Source: Tautonia marina (lineage in GTDB: Bacteria > Planctomycetota > Planctomycetia > Isosphaerales > Isosphaeraceae). Taken from it: a stretch of 64,000 nucleotides of DNA. Where the stretch lies: positions 186,001 to 250,000 of the forward strand of contig NZ_WEZF01000004.1 of the NCBI RefSeq assembly GCF_009177065.1, in the 5' to 3' direction. Shown one piece after another: positions 34,020 through 41,590 of the stretch. Numbering within the stretch: position 1 is the first letter of the stretch; the number at the start of each line of letters is the position of its first letter. The notes under the pieces are model-generated. The model made no database searches. It was not told the DNA's origin and was given only the letters and a program-made list of their open reading frames with translations. Made by a program: the position numbers and the translations under genes.

Positions 34020-35024
34020 TCAGTCGTCAGAGAGCTTCCCTGGACCGAAGGCCATCCGAGCACACCCGGCAGCGCCAATGTACCCTGCCTCCTCACCAAG
34101 GGTTGCGTAGTCGATCAAGGTCTTGGAGGCCGGCAAGGGGAACGCCATCCGTTTGACCCCCTCCCGGATCAACTCCATGAACTCGGGTCCTGCATTCGAC
34201 ATGCCACCAGCGAACAGGATCATATCGGGGTTGATCGTGTGCATCATGCAAACCGCACCCACTGCAAGGTAATGGGCGGTTTCCCTCATCAACAAGCCAG
34301 CGAGTGAGTCGCCCGCGAGTGAGGCCTCGTTGATTGATCGGGCCGAAAGGCGTCCTTCCGCAAGGTGTTTTCGCAGCGCTGTGGGTTCGTCCGTCAGTTC
34401 CAGGGCTTCCAGGGCTCGTTTCACCAGAGCCGTTGCCGAAGCGTACGCTTCCAGATGCCCATAGCCCCCACACCCGCACTGGCGGCCATTCTCCATTTGG
34501 ATGACAATGTGCCCGCACTCGCCACCGTGGCTGTGGCTGCCCTCGATGATGCGTCCTCGTTCAACGATGCCTCCCCCGACTCCCGTCCCAAGCGTGAACA
34601 GGACGAGGCTCGTAACTCCTTTGCCGGCTCCCGCCCAGTACTCACCGTAAGCGGCGGCATTGGCATCGTTCTGAAGGACGGTCGGCTTGCCGAGACGGGC
34701 AGCGAGGAGGTCTCGAATTGGTAAATTTTGCCATCCCGGGAGATTCGGCGGGTCGAGGAGCATGCCGGCAGGAATGTCCATGGTTCCCGGGGAACCGAGG
34801 CCAACGCCCACAATCTCATCCCAGCTTAACCCGCTCGCCTCGACTGCCTGCCGGCCAGCCTCTGCAAGGGTGGCAATTCCAGCCTCCGGTCCACGATCGG
34901 CATGAGTTTTGATACTGATGGAGGAACGAGGTTGGCCGTCGTCATCGACGACTCCGCTCTTTACGTTCGTCCCTCCCAGGTCAATCCCCAGATAGAAGGG
35001 CGGGCGGCCTACCGATGCACTCAT
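34020..35024 (-). CDS. ROK-family glucokinase/sugar kinase
   Basis: The 334-residue sugar kinase has the ROK opening YLGIDLGGTNVKSGVV. The first phosphate loop is GLGSPG, the catalytic Asp is in LQNDANAAAYGEYW, and the TLGTGVGGGIV and HGGECGHI motifs are present. The ROK zinc motif CxCGxxGCxE is Cys183-Gly-Cys185-Gly-Gly-Tyr-Gly-His190-Leu-Glu192, so the third Cys is His. The fold and catalytic residues remain intact. Phosphorylation of glucose or a related hexose is expected. The first conserved residues come from ATG 35024. It is the most upstream gene of the minus block reaching lptB, though 243 bases separate it from lepA. Confidence 0.9.
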   Translation of the reverse strand: MSASVGRPPFYLGIDLGGTNVKSGVVDDDGQPRSSISIKTHADRGPEAGIATLAEAGRQAVEASGLSWDEIVGVGLGSPGTMDIPAGMLLDPPNLPGWQNLPIRDLLAARLGKPTVLQNDANAAAYGEYWAGAGKGVTSLVLFTLGTGVGGGIVERGRIIEGSHSHGGECGHIVIQMENGRQCGCGGYGHLEAYASATALVKRALEALELTDEPTALRKHLAEGRLSARSINEASLAGDSLAGLLMRETAHYLAVGAVCMMHTINPDMILFAGGMSNAGPEFMELIREGVKRMAFPLPASKTLIDYATLGEEAGYIGAAGCARMAFGPGKLSDD

Positions 35025-35302
35025 GCCGTTCCTCGGGCGACGTTGCGAACACTTTCGAAAGGGTTCGGAGGGGAGAATGATGGTGGAACAGTCACTGTAA
35101 CGGCCCCTCCAGAAACGGTCAATCAACGGTCGTCGTCCCACCCTTGACGGTCTCGGGGACCTGGCCATCCCCAGTTCAGGTGTCTGGTCCAGTTCGAGGG
35201 CTCCCCTGAGTGATTGCGAGGCCAAGCGTGCCCCGTTAGCGTAACATCGAGGAGTTGGCGACCGATTCTGTTTGCCTCCTCGCTCCACTTCGAGTTGCAT
35301 CT
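35025..35302. other. Divergent intergenic region, ROK kinase and secreted esterase
   Basis: About 278 bases with no gene I can support. Both divergent promoters should lie here. The frame of the kinase is open through the region, but its upstream translation has no family similarity, so it is not counted as coding. Confidence 0.35.
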
Positions 35303-36259
35303 ATGAGACGCCGAAAAATCGTGAGCTGGGGCCTGTTGGCCCTGGTGTCGTTAACAGTGAGCCTGGCCGCGGCGCAACAGCGGTTTCTCGACCGCCCGTT
35401 GCCCGATCGGGTCAATGTTCGCTACGGTTCTCATCATCGGCATCGGCTTGACTTCTGGTCCGCCGGGACCGATCAACCGTCCCCCTTGCTGGTTTACATC
35501 CACGGAGGCGGCTTTCAGGGCGGAGACAAACGAGGGATTCCGGTCGATCTCCTCCAGGAGTGCCTGCAATCTGGAATCTCGGTTGCTTCGATCAACTACC
35601 GACTTTCACAACACGCATCCTTTCCCGCTCCTATGCTGGATGGCGCACGCGCCGTTCAGTTTCTCCGATTCAAGGCGAAGGATTGGAACATCGACCCGGA
35701 ACGAATCGCGGCCTCGGGCGGGTCGGCGGGTGCGGGAGTCGCGCTCTGGGTGGGATTTCAGGACGATTTGAAGAATCCTGAAAGTGAGGACCCGGTCGAT
35801 CACCAGTCGAGTCGACTCAGTTGCGTGGCGGTCTTTGGTGCCCAGACGACCTACGACCCTCGGGTCATCGCAACGATCGTGGGTGGCCGGGCTCACGAAC
35901 ACCCCGCGTTGACACCGTTTTTTGGATTGACGAAGGAACACCTCGAAACCGAAGAAGCATACCGTCGCTATCAGGAGGCTTCGCCGGATACATACGTGAC
36001 CGCCGATGACCCACCAGTTTATTTGGTTTACAATGAGCCGAAGGGCTCGCTTCCCCCCGATGCTCCTCCGGGCAAAGGGATTCACCATCCGAATTTCGGG
36101 ACGTATTTGGCGTCAAAGCTTCACGCAAATGGGATCGAGTGCTTGACGGACCATGTCGATGACCTTGCTAGTCGAGGAAAGACACCCCATCACCGGATGG
36201 TTGAGTTCTGTTGTCGACACTTCGGGATCGAGGTGACAGGAGAGGATTCGGAGAATTGA
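35303..36259 (+). CDS. Secreted alpha/beta hydrolase (HSL/BD-FAE-like esterase)
   Basis: The 318-residue protein has a signal peptide at 1-24 (ending AAAQ). The alpha/beta-hydrolase fold follows, with the oxyanion motif HGGGF near residue 66 and the nucleophile Ser in AASGGSAGAG. A His near the end (HHRMVEF) is the likely catalytic His. The HGGG type is shared by hormone-sensitive lipases and by secreted feruloyl/acetyl-xylan esterases of planctomycetes. No acid residue can be picked with certainty. It is followed 3 bases after its stop by the next gene, so the two are probably co-transcribed. Confidence 0.85.
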   Translation: MRRRKIVSWGLLALVSLTVSLAAAQQRFLDRPLPDRVNVRYGSHHRHRLDFWSAGTDQPSPLLVYIHGGGFQGGDKRGIPVDLLQECLQSGISVASINYRLSQHASFPAPMLDGARAVQFLRFKAKDWNIDPERIAASGGSAGAGVALWVGFQDDLKNPESEDPVDHQSSRLSCVAVFGAQTTYDPRVIATIVGGRAHEHPALTPFFGLTKEHLETEEAYRRYQEASPDTYVTADDPPVYLVYNEPKGSLPPDAPPGKGIHHPNFGTYLASKLHANGIECLTDHVDDLASRGKTPHHRMVEFCCRHFGIEVTGEDSEN

Positions 36260-36262
36260 ATC

Positions 36263-37228
36263 ATGCCATCACTCTGCCTGGGGCCCCAAATCACTCGCCG
36301 ATGGTGGTTTAGGTCTACTGCGACGATTGCTCTGGTTGGCTCGGTGCGCTCCTGGGCAGGTGAACTTCCCCTGGCCGAACCTGATTCAGCTCGTCTCGAA
36401 CTCCTCCGTCAACAAGGGGCCGAAGCGGGGCTCCCGGAATTCCGGCAACATGAGGGGAAACGGTATGTTGCGCTTGGTACGGCTCCGAACGATTTCATGC
36501 AGGGGGCGTTGACGCTCTGCGAAGGTTTGGCAGACGATTTCCTGGACCATTTCCGTGCCAGGGAATTTCAGGTCGAAGCGCCGCCCGCCCGCATGACCAT
36601 CGTGGCCCTGTCGCATCATGACGAATTCAGCCGTTTTCTTCGAACCGATCTCCCGGCCGACGTGACCGGGATCTATGAGATCGGATCCAATTATCTGGCA
36701 CTCTACGATGGTCGGAGCGGGAGCCCAGCCGGAGCCCAGGCAGAACGGGCGAATTCGATCACCTTATTTCATGAAGCCACCCATCAACTCACGTTCAACA
36801 CGGGTCTGCTCGACCGCAACGCCGACATCCCCCTGGCCTTCCTGGAAGGGTTGGCCATGTACGGCGAGGTTCGACGCCCCCGTGGCAGGGCCAAAATCGG
36901 GGCGGTCAATCGGGAGCGACTCGGAGTCCTGGTCAGAGCGCTCCAACAGGGAAAGGCTCTTTTGCCAATCGCCGACCTGATTCGTACTGACGCTCCGTTC
37001 ACCGAGGCATCGACGGTGCAACTTGCGTACGCACAGTCATGGTTAATGATCTATTCCTTGATGCGTAATCCGCAGGCTGCCGAGCGCTTGCGAACCTATC
37101 TGAACGCGTTCGACTCGGCTCAGCCTGTCCGACCTCGCGTGGAGCTGGCTCGAGATTGCCTCGGTGAACTGGATCAACTCGACCAATACTTCCGTGGCGT
37201 GCTCGTTCGGCTCAGCCGGGGGCTTTGA
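36263..37228 (+). CDS. Secreted gluzincin-like (DUF1570-type) putative metallopeptidase
   Basis: The 321-residue protein has an N-terminal signal-like segment (residues 11-31, with an RR pair ahead of the hydrophobic part). The zinc-binding motif HEATH is in ITLFHEATHQLTF, and about 30 residues later PLAFLEGLAMYGE supplies the third ligand Glu, as in gluzincins. The overall form matches DUF1570-like secreted proteins of planctomycetes. The HExxH plus downstream ExxA suggests an active metallopeptidase, but the substrate is unknown. The start is four bases after the esterase stop. Confidence 0.8.
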   Translation: MPSLCLGPQITRRWWFRSTATIALVGSVRSWAGELPLAEPDSARLELLRQQGAEAGLPEFRQHEGKRYVALGTAPNDFMQGALTLCEGLADDFLDHFRAREFQVEAPPARMTIVALSHHDEFSRFLRTDLPADVTGIYEIGSNYLALYDGRSGSPAGAQAERANSITLFHEATHQLTFNTGLLDRNADIPLAFLEGLAMYGEVRRPRGRAKIGAVNRERLGVLVRALQQGKALLPIADLIRTDAPFTEASTVQLAYAQSWLMIYSLMRNPQAAERLRTYLNAFDSAQPVRPRVELARDCLGELDQLDQYFRGVLVRLSRGL

Positions 37229-37265
37229 ACCCAGACCGGAATTCAATGACGTACCGCAGCGTTGA

Positions 37266-39230
37266 TCAACCGAGAACCGGATTCAAGCCCATGTTCTCCC
37301 TCATCTCAGCTCGATGCTTCTCATAGTGCATCAAGAGGCGACGATCCTTGCGATGCTGACGTTCCTTTTTAGCCTGTGCGCGGACAAACAGGCGTCGGAA
37401 ACCGTTACTGGTCAGTTCTCCCCTGTTGGCATAACGGGCTCGTAACCGCTTGGCCGGTTTTTCACCGAAGGCCTCGATCAATTCATCTTCGAGTGACAGG
37501 AAGAACTGAACATGCCCGGGATCCCCTTGTCGAGCAGATCGACCCGCAAGCTGACGGTCGATCCGGAACGATTCGTGACGCTCGGTCCCGAGAACATGGA
37601 GCCCTCCGAGTTGTGCGACTCCCTCGCCGAGTTTGATGTCGGTCCCTCGTCCGGCCATGTTCGTGGCCACCGTCACCCGACCAGGCTGACCCGCCTGAGC
37701 CACAATCTGGGCCTCAATGGCGTGGTTCTTGGCATTCAGAATTTGGTGCTCGATCCTCGCCTCATTGAGCAAAGCGCTTAACTTCTCAGACTTCTCAATG
37801 GAACGCGTTCCGACCAGGACCGGAACCTTCTTCTTGTTCAGACGGATGATTTCCTCGGCAACCGCCCGGAACTTCTCGTTTTCGGTGGAGAAGACACGGT
37901 CGTTGACCCAGGTGCGGCGACTCGGCTTGTTGGTCGGAACGGGAAAGACGTGAACCTTGTAAGTTCGTCGTAACTCCGAGGCATCACTCCGGGCGGTGCC
38001 GGTCATCCCCGAGAGCTTGGAATAACGCTTGAAAAACTCCTGAACCGTCACTCGAGCCGCGGTAATGGTTTCCAGGGTAATTTCAAGTCGTTCCTTGGCC
38101 TGTATCGCCTGATGCAAACCATCCTGCCACTGGCGACCCGGCATGAGACGGCCGGTAAACTCGTCGACGATCACAACGTCGGGCTGTCCCTTTTCATTGG
38201 GCGCAACAACATAGTCCTTGTCTCGGATGTAGGCGATCTGCGCCCGCAAGGCCCGTTCGACATATTCGTAGAGTTGATCGACCGTCAGCATTGAGAACGC
38301 GGAGTGCCCGGCTTTGGCCTGAACCTTCCGTCGTCCCGAGGCGTTTAGCTCGGCCTTGCGTTCCACGGGATCGTATTTAAAATCCTTGATTCGGACCAAC
38401 GTGGCAGCGATCTCGTCGGCACCGAAATAGGCCGAGGCTTCCTCCTGTGTCGGCTGGTTGTTCGCCCCGATGATGAGGGGCGTTCGAGCTTCATCAATGA
38501 GAATGCTGTCGGCCTCGTCAATAATGGCGTAATGATGGGCTCGCTGGACGGGGCGAGAGGCTTCGGCAGTCGTTGCTCCCGTGACAAACGCCTGCATGAA
38601 CGTCTTGCGGTGATTGTCGCCGTGCTGAAACTTTTTGAGCTGATCGCGGAGAAAATCGAAGCCAAACTCCTTGCCGGTCCCGTAGGTGATGTCACACCCG
38701 TATGCGGCTCGACGAATGGAGTCGTCCTGTCCTGTCTGAATGCAACCGACGGTCAATCCGAGCTTGTGAAAGATCGGCGCGTTCCATTCGGCGTCACGAT
38801 GGGCGAGGTAGTCGTTCACGGTGACGACATGGACCCCTTTCCCACCCAACGCATTGAGATAGGCGGGAAGGGTGCAGACGAGCGTCTTTCCTTCGCCGGT
38901 CTCCATCTCCGCGATCGATCGATGATGAATCGCAATTCCACCCATCAATTGCACGTCATAATGACGCATGCCCACCGTGCGCTTGGCTGCCTCTCGAACC
39001 AGCGCGAAGGCTTCAACCAGGAGTTTGTTGACCGGGTCTCCCTGGCGGGCCCGCTGCCGGAGCGCAAAACTGCGGGCAACGATCTGCTCGTCCGATTCGT
39101 TCTCCAGCTTCGGCTCCAGGGCATTGATCTGTTCGACCAAGACCGCGAACCGACCATACCGGGCCGGATAGGTCGGCCCAGCGATCCCCTTCGCGCGGTT
39201 CAGCCAGTTGGGTCCCAGTCGATTCGACAT
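37266..39230 (-). CDS. secA: Short SecA-like translocase ATPase
   Basis: SecA drives protein export through SecYEG. The 654-residue protein has the DEAD motor: METGEGKT at 109-116, the IIDEADSILIDEARTPLII block, SGMTGTA, and NMAGRGTDIKLGEG with QLAGRSARQGDPG. It ends soon after nucleotide-binding domain 2 in a basic tail. The helical wing, scaffold end and Cys-rich C-terminal zinc region of full-length SecA (about 900 residues) are absent or reduced. This suggests a SecA2-like accessory ATPase, with a standard secA elsewhere, which cannot be seen here. It converges with the peptidase gene (37 bases). Confidence 0.87.
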   Translation of the reverse strand: MSNRLGPNWLNRAKGIAGPTYPARYGRFAVLVEQINALEPKLENESDEQIVARSFALRQRARQGDPVNKLLVEAFALVREAAKRTVGMRHYDVQLMGGIAIHHRSIAEMETGEGKTLVCTLPAYLNALGGKGVHVVTVNDYLAHRDAEWNAPIFHKLGLTVGCIQTGQDDSIRRAAYGCDITYGTGKEFGFDFLRDQLKKFQHGDNHRKTFMQAFVTGATTAEASRPVQRAHHYAIIDEADSILIDEARTPLIIGANNQPTQEEASAYFGADEIAATLVRIKDFKYDPVERKAELNASGRRKVQAKAGHSAFSMLTVDQLYEYVERALRAQIAYIRDKDYVVAPNEKGQPDVVIVDEFTGRLMPGRQWQDGLHQAIQAKERLEITLETITAARVTVQEFFKRYSKLSGMTGTARSDASELRRTYKVHVFPVPTNKPSRRTWVNDRVFSTENEKFRAVAEEIIRLNKKKVPVLVGTRSIEKSEKLSALLNEARIEHQILNAKNHAIEAQIVAQAGQPGRVTVATNMAGRGTDIKLGEGVAQLGGLHVLGTERHESFRIDRQLAGRSARQGDPGHVQFFLSLEDELIEAFGEKPAKRLRARYANRGELTSNGFRRLFVRAQAKKERQHRKDRRLLMHYEKHRAEMRENMGLNPVLG

Positions 39231-39397
39231 CGCCCCGATCTCCCCAATGCTCCCGGTGTTCTGCGCTCACGCCGATCCGACCATTTCCCATCGATGAGGG
39301 CGATGGAACATGACGGACGCTGCCTGTAAGAACAAGACACCGAGTCCGAGGATCTTCCCGCGGCGATCACAGGAACCATTCTCGAACCGTCTCCGAA

Positions 39398-40426
39398 TTA
39401 GATCGGGGGAAGCCAGACAGGACCTCTGGTCGTGAAGCCGAGCGCCCCGGGATCGAGTGGGCGATCGATCCCTCCGCTGGTAATCCAGTTGCGCAGCATG
39501 TCCCACTTTTCGATCGCGGACGGCTCGCTTGACCCCTCGGAACCGGGAGCGGAGTCCCAGACGACCCAGAGGACCTGACCATCGGGCAATTTGTGATTGA
39601 TGTAGAGCTTCCGGGGATCCCCCTGGTAGGGGTGGATCCGCCGGAACGGAATCATCTGCCCTGATCTCGTCTCGGGCCAGCCATCCTCGGCGGATCGATC
39701 GAGAAGAAACCGGGCCAGCCGGGCGGCCGCCTCGGCGGCTGGGTCGGATCGCAAGACGCTCTCAGACGAGTCAGACCGCGGCCACGGTTGACCGATCGTA
39801 ACGTCCTGAGGCACCTTTAACCCGCTCAACATGACCAACTCGCTCGCAAAGGAGCGTCCAAGATCGGAGTTGACCGGAAGTCGATCGAGGATGAGTCCAG
39901 TGCTGTCAACAACAAGGTAATCACGGCGAGACGGATTGGTCGCTGCGGCTGACGGGTCGAGTGGAGCGATCGCCACAGGTTGTCGGTAATCCAGAGAAAC
40001 GATGACCCGATTGGGATACGAGCGTTCAATCCCTCGGACACGTTCCACCCAAAAGACATTCTTGAAGGCTCGTTCCACCGCCCCAAGGTCCAGATCCAGA
40101 ACGGACCCCGGGTCAAATCCTTGAAGCGGTTCGGCCACGGCTGAAAGAACCCCACGCTCTCCCACTCGAAGCCACGAGGGTGGAGCTGGATCGAGCGCGA
40201 TTTGAGCGACGGACCAATCGTACTCGGGACGATCATGCACCCAGGCACGAACCCGACCCGGCAACCCGCTCACAACCAACAAACTGAGTCCGAGCACCAC
40301 CACGGCGACCAACGCCGCATGCGTTCCACGGGGGCCAAGCAATCCGACCATCAGCGAGAGCCAGGGCGCTCGGTGCGCTGAGGGAGGGCTTTGTTCGTCG
40401 GCATCCGTTGCCAGGCGAAGCATCAT
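39398..40426 (-). CDS. ftsQ: FtsQ/DivIB-type cell-division protein
   Basis: The 342-residue protein has a short cytoplasmic part, one membrane helix at about 39-55 (LVAVVVLGLSLLVVSG) and a periplasmic POTRA-like domain. The FtsQ signature is FWVERVRGIERSYPNRVIVSLDYRQPVAI, here read across positions 122-150, then LVVDSTGLIL. FtsQ links the divisome to septal peptidoglycan synthesis. Adjacency to murB 63 bases upstream supports the call, as ftsQ and murB are neighbours in many dcw clusters. The C-terminal part is divergent and longer than usual. Confidence 0.8.
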   Translation of the reverse strand: MMLRLATDADEQSPPSAHRAPWLSLMVGLLGPRGTHAALVAVVVLGLSLLVVSGLPGRVRAWVHDRPEYDWSVAQIALDPAPPSWLRVGERGVLSAVAEPLQGFDPGSVLDLDLGAVERAFKNVFWVERVRGIERSYPNRVIVSLDYRQPVAIAPLDPSAAATNPSRRDYLVVDSTGLILDRLPVNSDLGRSFASELVMLSGLKVPQDVTIGQPWPRSDSSESVLRSDPAAEAAARLARFLLDRSAEDGWPETRSGQMIPFRRIHPYQGDPRKLYINHKLPDGQVLWVVWDSAPGSEGSSEPSAIEKWDMLRNWITSGGIDRPLDPGALGFTTRGPVWLPPI

Positions 40427-40489
40427 CCAATCCTCGGACCAGGAACCGGGCCCGATCCTGATTCGGGCCGCTTCCTTGGCTGGATCGGC

Positions 40490-41371
40490 TTACCAGATTT
40501 GGATCTGGAGGTCGAGTTCATAGCCGAACTGGCGCAGGACCTCCTCACGCGTGAAGTCGATCAACTCCAACACGTCGGAGACGGTTGCGCCTGGTTCCGC
40601 GATGATGTAATTGGCATGGCGATCGGAAATCTCGGCCCCGCCGACGCGATGGCCGGAGAGCCCAGCCTGATCAATCAGGGTGCCGGCCGAAATCTCGGGG
40701 GTCGGGTTCTTGAAGATGCACGCCGCGGACTGATGTCCGTACGGCTGGTTTTCTTTTTTGACGATCCAGACGCTTCGCATTCGACGGACGACGGCTTCGG
40801 GATCGTCAGGCTCAAGCTCAAGTTCGGCGGTAAGGATGACGCAATCATCAAGGTTGGAGCGGCGATAGGAGAAGATCAGGTCGTCTTGCTGCCGAGTCCG
40901 GATCTGCCCGTCGGCTTCCAGAACCGTGGCTCGTCGGACAAACTGTCCAATCGCCCCTTGCCTCCCGCCACTGTTGCCCCGAATGGCGCCACCAATCGTT
41001 CCGGGAATCCCGGTGAGCGTCTCCAGGCCGGCCAGCCCAGCCCGAGCCGTCTGTGAGATCAGAGCGGTCATGGGAACAGCCGAGCCGGCGATCAGACGAT
41101 TGCCAAGGATTTGCACATCGGAAAACGAAGGGCTCTCAAGGTGGATGACCAGTCCTCGAACCCCTTCGTCCCGAACGAGGACGTTCGATCCTCCGGCAAG
41201 CACCCGCCAGGGGAGATTCGCCCCAGCGCACGCTCGAACCAGGAATGCGACTTCCTCAGCCGAAGTGGGGCGCGCAAAGTAGTCTGCCGGGCCACCCAGG
41301 CGGAACCAGGTCAGTGGGGCCAGGGGTTCGTTGGTCCTGACCACTCCAGGAAACTCGTCGAACGGCTGCAT
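40490..41371 (-). CDS. murB: UDP-N-acetylenolpyruvoylglucosamine reductase
   Basis: This FAD enzyme reduces UDP-GlcNAc-enolpyruvate to UDP-MurNAc in peptidoglycan synthesis. The 293-residue, type II-like protein has the FAD-binding LAGGSNVLVRDEG (59-71), GIPGTIGGAIRGNSGG (121-136), Arg171 in SYRRSNL, and the proton-donor Cys218 in AACIFKNP. The C terminus reads YELDLQIQIW. The place of the second catalytic acid (the Glu of the LxxEVxxI family ending) appears to be Gln289. The enzyme is therefore complete except for this possible Glu to Gln change. It is the first gene of the murB-ftsQ pair. Confidence 0.93.
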   Translation of the reverse strand: MQPFDEFPGVVRTNEPLAPLTWFRLGGPADYFARPTSAEEVAFLVRACAGANLPWRVLAGGSNVLVRDEGVRGLVIHLESPSFSDVQILGNRLIAGSAVPMTALISQTARAGLAGLETLTGIPGTIGGAIRGNSGGRQGAIGQFVRRATVLEADGQIRTRQQDDLIFSYRRSNLDDCVILTAELELEPDDPEAVVRRMRSVWIVKKENQPYGHQSAACIFKNPTPEISAGTLIDQAGLSGHRVGGAEISDRHANYIIAEPGATVSDVLELIDFTREEVLRQFGYELDLQIQIW

Positions 41372-41590
41372 CGTCGGTCGACACCTCGGCCGAAAGCGGG
41401 CCGACGCTCTCCAAATCGCTGGAAACGACTGTTCCAGCTCGTGGCGAACGCCTTCCCTGGCGATAATTGAGGTATCCTAGCCCCGAACCAACCGAACAGT
41501 CAAGATGGAGGGGCGAGGATTTCGCCCCTTCGGAACGGAATCCTCGACTTGCTCTGCGACCTTCGCTCGATCCCAACACCCGTGGAGCGT

